A stretch of 64,000 bases of DNA from Lunatimonas salinarum (GTDB lineage Bacteria; Bacteroidota; Bacteroidia; Cytophagales; Cyclobacteriaceae). Shown here piece after piece: positions 44,866 to 53,988 of the stretch (positions are counted from its first letter, which is position 1; every line of letters begins with the position of its first letter). The notes below the pieces were generated by a model. The model was not told the DNA's origin. It saw only the letters and a program-made list of their open reading frames with translations, and made no database searches. The DNA lies in assembly GCF_017811155.1 (NCBI RefSeq), contig NZ_JACVCV010000003.1, forward strand, positions 124,001-188,000. The letters run 5' to 3'. Made by a program: the position numbers and the translations under genes.

Positions 44866-46559
44866 TGGGTCTTTACTTCTGTCTCTGTTTTTGGTACATA
44901 TAAGATGTTTGCGAATTGTTCCACAAGCAACTTTCTACGCTCCTTAATAAAATCTTCAAAGCGATCAAGCTCCCAAAGAGCTGGTTCGCTTGGAATAAGG
45001 TGCAACTTGAGATAATCTTCTTCTTTATCTGCAAACCAGTCCTTGGGCAATATATCCGTTTTATTGGATGCCCCATTTTCATGGGCTGTGAGCAGCATCA
45101 AATTTGCAATCTGATCCCGGTCCCACCACTTGTACTTCATTACATTCAATTTCCCGGTTTCAGGGTTGGGCATTTTAATCCTTTTTAATTCACTTTGAGG
45201 AAAAATATGATCAATTTGAGGCTTGTTTTGATTCCATGCAGGCTGGTAATTAAAGCCATACCACAAGTTAAACAGCAGGTGTATTTCTTTGGAAGAATAA
45301 TGATAACCTAGCAAGGCTTCCTGTGTCAACTCCATGCTTTTACCTTTGGAGCGGATTTCTCCAAATATTTCAATTTTTTCAAATCCCTTGTTGTTTTTCA
45401 CTACAGTGACCAAAGCATCTGTAAAACTATCAGATACACCTCCAAAAACTCCAGTTAGGTTTACCTTCACCAAGTAGTCAACAAGATCTGATTCCAATGC
45501 CTTATCCCAAGTAGCAGGAAAGTGATATCGGCTGTAAATAATCGGGATCAAACTAGCATAAGAAGGCAATGTTTTATCCGTCTTCAAGAAGGTCTTACCA
45601 TAAATGAAGTCCTTAACAAACCGAAGTGTATTGGCAATTTTTTGCCAATTTTCTTCTATCCCCTCTTTAACTTCAGGAAGTCTGAATTTTTCGATTTCAT
45701 ATTTAGCTCCTTTGTCGAGCAAGACGAGCGAAATCTTAAGAATAAAGTCACGATCAAACTTGTACCCGGTTTTATTCAAATCATCAAGTAACTCATCCAT
45801 ATTATTCTCAGCTTCCTCCCAACTAGCAGTCAAAAGACTGAACAACAAGTCAGATTTGCCTAATGGAGTACCTCCGGAATTTGCTCTGATGAAAATTTCG
45901 ACAATATCCTCTTCGGTATAAGTTGATGGTCGGTCGACACTGTCAACTAATTGGTAAAGAATGTTTTCCTGGGTACAAAAAACTTCACGAATCAACTCTA
46001 CATTGTCATAAATCTTGTCTTCTTGCTCTTCGGTAACTTCATTTTGTGAAACGATCGATTTAACGATTTCCTTTGGTTTTGAATCAGTAAAAACCAAGTC
46101 CTTGAAAAGCAAAAATGGAAATTGGGCTTGGCTTTTCGATTTGAACTTAAATCCAAATTTTATATCCTCAGGTGCAACCAAATCACCACTTAAAATATTG
46201 ATATAGAGCTCTTCACCGTCATAGCTTCCCATCAGACCAATGAAAAGGGACTGCAAACGCTGCTGACCATCAAGAACCATCATCTTCTGAGTTTTATCTT
46301 GTGGGATATAGAAGTTAGCTAGGCTAATTCCACTTTTGTAATTGTCAATGAATTTTCTTCGCTTCAGATCGCTTTTTGTCTTCCAAATTAAAAGGGTCCC
46401 AATAGGATACTCTCTAAGAATTGAGTCGTATAGCCTTTCAATTTGTTCTTTTTTCCAAACAAAAGGACGCTGAATGTTTGGTAGCCAAAAGCCACCTTGT
46501 TCGTCCTTATTATTTAGGTATTTGATGAATTTTCTTATTGTTTCGGTTTGATTAGGCAT
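44862..46559 (-). CDS. DUF262 protein with HNH-type nuclease C-terminus
   Basis: A 565-residue protein of the GmrSD/ParB-like DUF262 type. The N-terminal domain has WLPNIQRPFVWKKEQIE and the nucleotide-linked VLDGQQRLQSLF (about 95-106). Near residue 455 comes QIDHIFPQSEL and then NLMLLTAHENGASNK, an HNH/DUF1524-like site. In type IV restriction enzymes such as GmrSD, DUF262 uses NTP to cut modified DNA. Here it overlaps the helicase stop by 8 bases and the methylase start by 4, so it is an integral operon member. Confidence 0.9.
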   Translation of the reverse strand: MPNQTETIRKFIKYLNNKDEQGGFWLPNIQRPFVWKKEQIERLYDSILREYPIGTLLIWKTKSDLKRRKFIDNYKSGISLANFYIPQDKTQKMMVLDGQQRLQSLFIGLMGSYDGEELYINILSGDLVAPEDIKFGFKFKSKSQAQFPFLLFKDLVFTDSKPKEIVKSIVSQNEVTEEQEDKIYDNVELIREVFCTQENILYQLVDSVDRPSTYTEEDIVEIFIRANSGGTPLGKSDLLFSLLTASWEEAENNMDELLDDLNKTGYKFDRDFILKISLVLLDKGAKYEIEKFRLPEVKEGIEENWQKIANTLRFVKDFIYGKTFLKTDKTLPSYASLIPIIYSRYHFPATWDKALESDLVDYLVKVNLTGVFGGVSDSFTDALVTVVKNNKGFEKIEIFGEIRSKGKSMELTQEALLGYHYSSKEIHLLFNLWYGFNYQPAWNQNKPQIDHIFPQSELKRIKMPNPETGKLNVMKYKWWDRDQIANLMLLTAHENGASNKTDILPKDWFADKEEDYLKLHLIPSEPALWELDRFEDFIKERRKLLVEQFANILYVPKTETEVKTQ

Positions 46560-49500
46560 CTGAATTTATTTTTTGTTTCCATTCTGCCATGGGCAAAAAG
46601 TATTGCACTCCTTTAGATTTCAATTCAAAGTTGAGTAGTTTAGCCGGGTTTTGAATGCGGTAAAGCTCGGGGTTGCTTTTACAATTAATCACGATGTATA
46701 ACCAAGCAGCATCCCCCAATTGGGCCAATCGGTTCATTTCGTTTTCACTTAGCATTACACTGCCGTCATTGCCGCTACGGCCTTTGACTTCAATATATCG
46801 CTTCAGTTCTTCTGGGCTAATGCTCTTTATGTCATAACCTTCGTTATTGGCGCTCACATCCTGAGGTTTCCACCCGTCTCTTATTTCGTAATTCATGGCG
46901 GTATGCATGGCAATGGCTTCTGCTTCATCATCCCTACTCATGCCGTAATGCCCTACATACTCTACTTGTGTAAGCGGTACCACATAAGCACACCCCAACA
47001 CTTCTGGTGCTTTCGGGTTGAGTTGGGTCATTAAATCCAAGCTCTCCAAACGAGCTTGTTTTTTCTGGATTAGCTCAGTGATTCGCTCCTGTTTTTTGAG
47101 TATCTTTTCTTGCACCTTATTGTCACCCAATAAGACTTTACCTTGCAATTCCTGAATGGAAATTTGCAAATCCATAATAACCTGTGCGAAAGCGGATTCT
47201 AAATACCCTCTTCGATCAGCAGCATCTTTTGCTACATGCGCTTTGGTATCCTCAAACTGCTGTACCGTTATTTTTTCAAAACTCCATTGAATGACTTCAT
47301 CCGTATCAATCACCTCTGGTGGTTCAATGGGCTTAGTAAAGTCTGTAGGGGTATGAAGGTCAATGAACTTGGCAGGAGAGGTGATATGAAATCCATTATC
47401 CTTGGATTGATAAACCATCATGAGCCTTTCATCGGCAATGCTATCATCCGCTTTGCTTGGGCGATTGTCAACGATTTGACTTTTAACAAAGAAGGCAAAA
47501 TAGTCTTCCTTATCATCAGGAGATATAAGAACAGTACCTTTTATAATATCCTCCCTGTATTGATTACGCACTACTTTTATTAAGCTATCAAACACTGGGT
47601 TGCCTGGGTTGATGTAATGCACCTTGCCCAAGTCTCCCACATTTTGATAATCCAGGAAGATCTGCTTGTCAAAACAGAACTGAATGGATTTGATGGCATC
47701 AAAGTGGATATTATAAGTATTCTTCAACTCATTAATTACCGGCTCCGGCATTTTATCTATTCTGAATATCGATTTGCGAAGCTCGGTAAACTCACCCCCT
47801 AAATTCTTGAACGCCTTTTCAAAGAATAACCGGATGTAAATAGGTTGGAGTCTTTTCTCGTCCGAGTTCTCTTTGAGGATTCTAGCATCTTTGAAGTCCA
47901 CAACACTGTGCGCCAGCTTATCCTTTTGCTCAATAATTTTTTCCTTGAACTTCATTTTCAAGACCTCATCATCTTGTGCTAGGAACCGGTCTAAATCAGT
48001 TTCCTTGCCATTGAATACCGAATTGATAATATCATCCAGTCCAACACCTTCCAAAACATCCTGAATCACATCATAAACCCTATCATCACCCATTCCTTCT
48101 CGAATGATATCTAATTTGGATAGCAATCTTTCAAGTACCTTACCTTCTTTGGTATTGCTTGCTACCATATTGAAAACCAAAACATCTTGTTTCTGGCCAT
48201 AGCGGTGAATACGCCCCATTCGCTGTTCAAGTCGATTCGGGTTCCATGGAATATCCCAGTTAATTAGTAACCGACAGAATTGAAGGTTAATACCTTCACC
48301 AGCTGCATCTGTAGCTAATAATATCTGAGTTTCGGGTTTAGCGAAAGCCCATTGAGCGGCCCTTCGGTCATCTACATTTTTACCACCATGAATAGTGGCA
48401 ACTCCATAACCTCCACTTTCTTTTAATCTTCTTTCGAGGTATAGTAGAGTATCCTTATGTTCAGTAAATATGACTAGTTTCTCCCCGTCAATAACTCCAT
48501 TTGATTTTAAAAGGGACTCAAGTTCTTGAAATTTCTTTTCAGCTTGCTGTCTATTGTAAAGCGTTTGAGCCATATCAAACAGCTTCTTCACCTCATTAGC
48601 TTCTTGCTGTATTTCACTCAAGCTCTTCGCTGTTGTAAAAAGTTTAAATTTCCGTGGGTCTGATAGAATACCATCCAATGCGTCTCGTTCATCATCTTCC
48701 AGGTCTTCATAATCCTCTATATTATCAACATCAAAGCCTTCTAACTTGTGGCGCTGACTCCAGAGATTCGGGTTTTTGTTAACCTCATCTACAATACCCT
48801 GTAACGCTCCCCACCTTCGCTCCAAGGTGTTTTTAATGGCAAATATTGAACTTACCAATCTGCGCTGCATTACAGTCAAGGCGAGAGAAACATGGATGTT
48901 TTTTGTCTCCGATGCTTCTTCCTTTTTCTTGGTCAGGTATTTAGTAACTGCGTCATACAACTCCTTCTCTTCCGGTGTTAGTTGGTATGCTACAGTTTTG
49001 GTGAATCGGTCTTTAAAGAGTGGCTTTCCTTGCCAATCCTTCATATCTTCTTTCAGCCTTCTAATGAAGAATTTATTGATACCATTGTGTTCCAATTCTT
49101 TGATCCGGGTAGAAGCTATTTCATCCGTTGCAAAGATGTCTTCATCCAATAATTGAAGAAGCTTTTTAAAAGTGTCCGTTCTTCCCCTATGCGGAGTAGC
49201 GGTCAAAAGCAGAATGTGCTCGCACTGCTGAGATAGAATTTGAGCAGCTTTATACCTCATTGAAAGATAGGCTTTAGAGCCATAATCGTAAGCAGAAAGC
49301 TTATGACATTCATCAAATACAATCAAGTCCCAATGTGAATTGCTAGCAACATTCAAGACATCTTCACGAGATATGAAATCAATAGAAGTGACTATTCTTG
49401 AAGCTGTATGAAATACGTTAGGGTCTGAGGAAAACAATGCTCTATTTACCAAGGTAAATGGGATATTGAACTTGATTCCCATTTCATCTTCCTGCCACTG

Positions 49501-49983
49501 TTTGGTCAACCCGCCTGGAGTAACAATCAAAATTCGCTCCGCTAAACCTCGCATCATTAACTCCTTCACAAGCAAGCCAGTCATAATTGTTTTTCCAGCA
49601 CCAGTATCATCAGCCAGGAGAAACCGGATTTTAGGAAGAGGCAATAAAAATTTGTAAACAGCCTCAACCTGATGAGGAAGTGGGTCAACGATACTACAAT
49701 TTACAGCAAACAAGGGGTCAAACTGATATGCGGAATTAATCCGCTCTGCCTCCGCAAATAATCCAAACCTTGTGGGATCACCTTTGAAGTTAAATGTGCC
49801 TTCCTCTGACAAGACTTCAAGATTTTCGAACTCTGCTATCGATATAACCTTGGTGTTGGCCTTATTTGTGTTAACCCCGGTAAATTTGATTGAAACCATT
49901 GTTCCCAATGGTTGTATTTGGTTGACTGTTACTGGCTCTGTTATAATAAGGTTTTTGACTATTTGGCCTGATGTTACTGACAT
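46552..49983 (-). CDS. SNF2-type helicase with DUF3883-like C-terminal domain
   Basis: A 1143-residue superfamily 2 ATPase, first gene of the defence operon. Walker A is TGAGKT (127-132), the DEAD-box equivalent is FDECHKLS near 225, and motif III LLLTATPHRGR follows. The second RecA domain shows LVIFTEHKDTL and motif VI QRMGRIHRYGQ. The C-terminus has NEGYDIKS and RYIEVKGRSG, matching DUF3883, a nuclease-like domain of phage-defence helicases. It probably translocates along foreign DNA. About 800 non-coding bases lie upstream. Confidence 0.93.
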   Translation of the reverse strand: MSVTSGQIVKNLIITEPVTVNQIQPLGTMVSIKFTGVNTNKANTKVISIAEFENLEVLSEEGTFNFKGDPTRFGLFAEAERINSAYQFDPLFAVNCSIVDPLPHQVEAVYKFLLPLPKIRFLLADDTGAGKTIMTGLLVKELMMRGLAERILIVTPGGLTKQWQEDEMGIKFNIPFTLVNRALFSSDPNVFHTASRIVTSIDFISREDVLNVASNSHWDLIVFDECHKLSAYDYGSKAYLSMRYKAAQILSQQCEHILLLTATPHRGRTDTFKKLLQLLDEDIFATDEIASTRIKELEHNGINKFFIRRLKEDMKDWQGKPLFKDRFTKTVAYQLTPEEKELYDAVTKYLTKKKEEASETKNIHVSLALTVMQRRLVSSIFAIKNTLERRWGALQGIVDEVNKNPNLWSQRHKLEGFDVDNIEDYEDLEDDERDALDGILSDPRKFKLFTTAKSLSEIQQEANEVKKLFDMAQTLYNRQQAEKKFQELESLLKSNGVIDGEKLVIFTEHKDTLLYLERRLKESGGYGVATIHGGKNVDDRRAAQWAFAKPETQILLATDAAGEGINLQFCRLLINWDIPWNPNRLEQRMGRIHRYGQKQDVLVFNMVASNTKEGKVLERLLSKLDIIREGMGDDRVYDVIQDVLEGVGLDDIINSVFNGKETDLDRFLAQDDEVLKMKFKEKIIEQKDKLAHSVVDFKDARILKENSDEKRLQPIYIRLFFEKAFKNLGGEFTELRKSIFRIDKMPEPVINELKNTYNIHFDAIKSIQFCFDKQIFLDYQNVGDLGKVHYINPGNPVFDSLIKVVRNQYREDIIKGTVLISPDDKEDYFAFFVKSQIVDNRPSKADDSIADERLMMVYQSKDNGFHITSPAKFIDLHTPTDFTKPIEPPEVIDTDEVIQWSFEKITVQQFEDTKAHVAKDAADRRGYLESAFAQVIMDLQISIQELQGKVLLGDNKVQEKILKKQERITELIQKKQARLESLDLMTQLNPKAPEVLGCAYVVPLTQVEYVGHYGMSRDDEAEAIAMHTAMNYEIRDGWKPQDVSANNEGYDIKSISPEELKRYIEVKGRSGNDGSVMLSENEMNRLAQLGDAAWLYIVINCKSNPELYRIQNPAKLLNFELKSKGVQYFLPMAEWKQKINSDA

Positions 49984-50801
49984 AATTTACCTATTTGGTT
50001 TGGAATAGTTGAGTTCAGCTTCAAGCACCTTCTTTGACTGATGCATGCACTTATTCGGACAAACTCAAGACGATTAATTATCAAACCCCATTTTTAAATA
50101 ATTGAGCTAACAGAATTGCTTGCTCTTTTTTAGGCTTTCGTTCACCACATTAACACCAGCTAATGCAAATAACCGTCAAAATGAAAAACAATCGACGCTG
50201 CAAGATACCCCAAAAGATTCGAAATTTATTCCTCAGGGATTATCCTCTTACCATGCATTAAAGATATTGCTTTTCGTTCCTCATATTACGTTTTTCTTTT
50301 CAAAAATTCTCATTTCAGCCCATTAATAATGAACAATGTGCACGATTCCATTTAGAAAACCCTCTAATAAAGTTCGTAACTATTATGAATTCGTTTCCTA
50401 GGCTAACTGGTATTCTGAGATCTTGTGGGGTTTTATAATTCGATTGCCGACTGTTTATAGGCGAACAACGAGTATGCGGCCACACCGTATTTGAGCCATT
50501 AAAACCGTCGATGGTCGTGAGATTTGCCCGACTTACTACAAGCTTAATTGATGTAAGGACTGTGTCCAACCAAGGTGTAACATTAAAAGAATCTACACCC
50601 CACCCAAGGTTAAGCCAGTCGGTATCCGAACGAGGTAAAAACCCTCCCCTAACTTTTTGTCCCTAAGCTGTTTCGATTCCTGAAAATAGTTGTAAATTTG
50701 CAGTCCGTTCGAGTGAACGGCCCTTTACCGGGAATCTAAAACAACTAAAACCCTCAACCTGAAGACCCTAGGGTTGTTGATTTTCAGGGTCATTGCATAT
50801 T
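49984..50801. other. Intergenic region at the right edge of the island
   Basis: 818 bases between the helicase and rpsA. No open frame is convincing; the longest frames have no recognisable similarity. The part next to the helicase must hold the operon promoter, which I could not place. The part next to rpsA holds its promoter and leader. No tRNA, integrase fragment or direct repeat was seen. Confidence 0.55.
50671..50801 (+). promoter_or_regulatory. rpsA promoter and structured leader
   Basis: TAAATTTG at 50693-50700 is a perfect -7 box; TTTC at 50671-50674 sits 18 bases upstream as a near-consensus -33 element. The leader of about 95 nt contains GACCCT (50764-50769) complementary to AGGGTC (50786-50791), ending 10 bases before the start codon. 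Alternative pairings with the nearby AACCCTCAACC are possible. Autoregulation by S1 is an inference from other bacteria. Confidence 0.55.
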
Positions 50802-52583
50802 ATGCCAAACAACGAAGATTTTAACTGGGAAAAGTACGAAACCAAAGGATTTGGTGAAGGCTACACCCAAGCAGAGCGTGCCGAAATGGAAAAGCTCTAC
50901 GACAAAACCCTCAACGAGATCACCGAAAAAGAGGTCATCACGGGTACCGTCGTAGGCATCAACGACAAGGATGTCATCATCAACATCGGCTTCAAGTCCG
51001 ACGGATTGGTCCCTTTGAGTGAATTCCGCGACTTGGAAGACCTCAAAATCGGTGACGAAGTGGAACTGTTTATCGAAGAACAGGAAAACTCCCTGGGACA
51101 GCTAGTACTTTCCCGCAAAAAAGCCAAAATGGTGAAAGCCTGGCAAATGATCGAAGACGCGTTGGAATATGACAACGTGATCGAAGGATTGGTGAAAAGA
51201 AGAACCAAGGGTGGTCTGATCGTAGATATCTACGGAGTGGAAGCCTTCTTGCCAGGATCTCAGATCGACGTGAAGCCTATCCGTGACTTCGACATCTATG
51301 TGGGTAAGAAAATGGAAGTGAAAGTGGTGAAAATCAACCACGCCAACGATAACGTAGTCGTTTCACACAAAGTCCTGATCGAAAAAGATCTGGAAAAACA
51401 AAAAGCAGAGATCCTCAACAACCTGGAGAAAGGCCAAGTATTGGAAGGGGTGATCAAAAACATGACCAACTTCGGTGTGTTCATCGATTTGGGTGGTGTA
51501 GATGGCCTATTGCACATCACCGACATCTCCTGGGGACGTATCAACCATCCCGAAGAAGTGCTTAACCTGGACGACAAAGTGCAGATCGTGGTGCTTGACT
51601 TCGACGATGACAAGAAACGTATCTCCCTGGGCATGAAGCAGCTTACGCCACATCCATGGGATTCGCTTTCTGCTAACCTCGAAGTGGGTTCCAAAGTGGA
51701 AGGTAAGATTGTAAACGTAGCCGACTATGGTGCGTTCTTGGAATTGGCTCCAGGCGTGGAGGGATTGATCCACGTATCCGAAATGTCCTGGTCTCAGCAC
51801 CTGCGAAACCCAGCCGACTTTGTGAAAGTAGGCGATGAGATCGTTGCGGTAGTATTGACCTTGGACAAAGACGACCGAAAAATGTCTTTGGGCATCAAGC
51901 AGCTTACCGAGGATCCTTGGACCAAGCAGGAAATGGCTACAAAGTATGCCGTGGGAACCAAGCACAAAGGCATCGTGAGAAACCTGACCAACTTCGGCCT
52001 ATTCCTGGAATTGGAAGAGGGAATCGACGGTCTGGTTCACGTGTCTGACCTGTCATGGACCAAGAAAATCAAGCATCCATCAGAATTCGTAAAAGTAAAC
52101 GAAGAACTGGATGTAGTGGTATTGGAGTTGGACCTGGACAACAGAAGATTGGCATTGGGACACAAACAACTGGAAGAAAACCCTTGGGACACCTTCGAAA
52201 GTGTGTTCCCTGTAGGATCTGACCACAAGTGTACCATCATCTCTAAAAACGACAAAGGAGCTATCCTGGAGCTTCCCTACGGCTTGGAAGGCTTTGCTAC
52301 CACCAAAAACCTGGAGAAGGAAGATGGATCTCAAGCAGAAGCCGGCGAAGCGTTGGATTTCAAAGTGATCGAGTTCTCTAAAGATGACAAGCGCATCGTG
52401 CTTTCGCATACAGCTACTTTCAAAGAAGACGCTTCCTTGAAAGGTAAAAAAGCCGGTGCGAAGAAAAAGCCAACAGGAACCGAGTCAACGGCCACTCCCG
52501 CGGCAGAGAAATCAACACTTGGAGATTTGGATGCCTTGTCTGCCTTGAAAGAAAAGATGGACGAAGAAGCCAATAAAAAATAA
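50802..52583 (+). CDS. rpsA: 30S ribosomal protein S1
   Basis: A 593-residue RNA-binding protein that brings mRNA to the ribosome. The start is Met at 50802 (MPNNEDFNWEKY); a Met at 50793 is 3 codons upstream. Six S1 domains are visible as repeats of the type G-x-V-x(5)-GAF-x-L-x(4)-G-L-x-H-x-S (for example NFGVFIDLGGVDGLLHITDISW, ADYGAFLELAPGVEGLIHVSEMSW). The C-terminus is Lys/Ala-rich and disordered. The codon choice looks biased toward preferred codons, as in highly expressed genes. Confidence 0.97.
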   Translation: MPNNEDFNWEKYETKGFGEGYTQAERAEMEKLYDKTLNEITEKEVITGTVVGINDKDVIINIGFKSDGLVPLSEFRDLEDLKIGDEVELFIEEQENSLGQLVLSRKKAKMVKAWQMIEDALEYDNVIEGLVKRRTKGGLIVDIYGVEAFLPGSQIDVKPIRDFDIYVGKKMEVKVVKINHANDNVVVSHKVLIEKDLEKQKAEILNNLEKGQVLEGVIKNMTNFGVFIDLGGVDGLLHITDISWGRINHPEEVLNLDDKVQIVVLDFDDDKKRISLGMKQLTPHPWDSLSANLEVGSKVEGKIVNVADYGAFLELAPGVEGLIHVSEMSWSQHLRNPADFVKVGDEIVAVVLTLDKDDRKMSLGIKQLTEDPWTKQEMATKYAVGTKHKGIVRNLTNFGLFLELEEGIDGLVHVSDLSWTKKIKHPSEFVKVNEELDVVVLELDLDNRRLALGHKQLEENPWDTFESVFPVGSDHKCTIISKNDKGAILELPYGLEGFATTKNLEKEDGSQAEAGEALDFKVIEFSKDDKRIVLSHTATFKEDASLKGKKAGAKKKPTGTESTATPAAEKSTLGDLDALSALKEKMDEEANKK

Positions 52584-52602
52584 GTAAATACGCTTATTCA
52601 AT

Positions 52603-52640
52603 TAAAAGCGCTGAAGGGAAATCCTTCAGCGCTTTTTTTT
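52603..52640 (+). terminator. rpsA terminator overlapping the end of the convergent gene
   Basis: A perfect 11-bp stem pairs AGCGCTGAAGG (52607-52617) with CCTTCAGCGCT (52623-52633) and is followed by TTTTTTT. The stop codon of the convergent metallophosphoesterase gene (52626-52628) lies inside the right arm. Confidence 0.92.
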
Positions 52641-53870
52641 GGGCTTAATGTTCAGTTCACCTATCACCTCTCCATCATCCTTTATCATGGTCGCCTGGAG
52701 ATTTTCCCGGGTACAGGCTATTTTGATCAGCGTCCGGTTCCCGGCCACAGGCCCACCACCAATCATCACCGGATAGCTGTGATCGGCATCCGGAGAATGT
52801 ATACCGTACCGATGGGTGTGCCCAGACAGCATCAGGTCGATCCCCCCTTGCTCTAGGAGATCGCCAAACATTTCCCTGCAATGCGTAGGCCCATGCCAAT
52901 CCCCGGAATGCCACAGGGGTATATGTATCAATACTACCTTAAATGGAGCCTGCTTGAATGCCTCGGACTGAATTTCGCTACGCAGCCATTCGCGCTGTAC
53001 CTCCCGGTAGGGATCAAATGCCACCAAGCCGCGGTACTCCCAGTTGTCATCTGACTTGTCTTCCCCGCCGTCCAAGACAATGATTCGGAGGGGGCCGCGA
53101 TTGAACGCATGGTAAAACTTCTCATCTACAAAGGAAAAATAACCGGGGATCTGCCGGGAAAAAGCACCGCGTACTTCGTGATTACCCTGCACAAATAGAA
53201 ATGGGGTCTCTTTGGCAAAAATATCCACACACGGTCGTAAAAACTGCTGAATTACCTGCTCCTCGGATTCCGTATTATCAAACACATCCCCATTGAACAC
53301 TACCAGATCAAAGTCCTTTTCATTCCCTTTGTAGCCAAAACGGTACAGCAGTTCCGGGATGGTTTGAGGCCGCTCGTGGTGATCGTTAAAGACCACCATC
53401 CGAAAACTGGACGCATCGGCCGCTGGGGTATCGAAACTGTAAATAGGGCTCGTGAAGGTTGTCCCAAAGTAAAATTGGGAACCGCTGACCCGTACAATCT
53501 CGGTGGAAACAATCCGATATTTATGGGACCTCCCAGGTTTTATCCCTTTGAGTTTGATCTTGTTTACCCTGTTATTGGCTTGAATGAGCCCGTTTTGAAC
53601 ATCGAAAAACTTTCGATGCAGGTGATTCCCATCTCCATATTCTACCCAGCTAAAGCAATTTCGGTCTGTAATCCACATGATCGTCGCTTCGTCATGCAGC
53701 ACATTTTGGAGATAAGGTCCTGCCTGTACCTGTAAGGTATCATCATTTGCTTTGGCCATCAACGCTGCCGAACGGAGCAAGCTTAGTGACCCTAAGGTGG
53801 TGATCTTTTGCAGGAAGGATCGACGGCTCGCCGGGTTGAAGGGGGAAATCTCGGTAGTTTCTGACATCAT
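52626..53870 (-). CDS. Tat-exported metallophosphoesterase, purple-acid-phosphatase type
   Basis: About 414 residues from Met at 53870 (or 53867); upstream Mets as far as 54044 would run into the neighbouring divergent promoter. A Tat-like signal (ASRRSFLQKITTLGSLSLL) is followed by an N-terminal fibronectin-like domain (VQAGPYLQNVLHDEATIMW) and a calcineurin-like phosphoesterase with FNGDVFDN, GNHE and LSGHTHRYG. It hydrolyses a phosphate ester outside the cytoplasm; the substrate is unknown. It diverges from a second secreted phosphoesterase at 53989. Confidence 0.9.
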   Translation of the reverse strand: MMSETTEISPFNPASRRSFLQKITTLGSLSLLRSAALMAKANDDTLQVQAGPYLQNVLHDEATIMWITDRNCFSWVEYGDGNHLHRKFFDVQNGLIQANNRVNKIKLKGIKPGRSHKYRIVSTEIVRVSGSQFYFGTTFTSPIYSFDTPAADASSFRMVVFNDHHERPQTIPELLYRFGYKGNEKDFDLVVFNGDVFDNTESEEQVIQQFLRPCVDIFAKETPFLFVQGNHEVRGAFSRQIPGYFSFVDEKFYHAFNRGPLRIIVLDGGEDKSDDNWEYRGLVAFDPYREVQREWLRSEIQSEAFKQAPFKVVLIHIPLWHSGDWHGPTHCREMFGDLLEQGGIDLMLSGHTHRYGIHSPDADHSYPVMIGGGPVAGNRTLIKIACTRENLQATMIKDDGEVIGELNIKPKKKR

Positions 53871-53957
53871 TTGGTAAGTAAAAAGGTATTTTGGCTTGCC
53901 TAAAATAGAAAAAAATCCGTCCGGAAAAAACGTCGAGGGCTTGCACCGGTAAAATGC

Positions 53958-53965
53958 TATCTTTA
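53958..53965 (+). promoter_or_regulatory. Candidate -7 box for the secreted phosphoesterase
   Basis: TATCTTTA, one base from TAnnTTTG, lies 23 bases ahead of the start at 53989. The nearest TTG is too close to serve as a -33 box, so this is weak. Confidence 0.25.
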
Positions 53966-53988
53966 AACACACAAAAAACCTACACAAC

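Noticed and set aside
34277-49983. A classical BREX system
   Set aside because: There is a methylase, a DUF499 ATPase and a kinase, but no PglZ phosphatase or BrxL in the window, and DUF262 and SNF2/DUF3883 proteins are not BREX core parts.
41806-49983. A DISARM system
   Set aside because: A helicase and methylase are present, but no DUF1998 (DrmB) or PLD (DrmC) gene was found.
50315-50569. An 84-residue frame on the minus strand in the gap before rpsA
   Set aside because: Composition is unlike a real protein, there is no recognisable motif and no promoter or ribosome binding site.
33393-50801. Attachment-site repeats or a tRNA target flanking the island
   Set aside because: I compared both edges by eye and found no direct repeat, tRNA or integrase; the insertion mechanism cannot be told.
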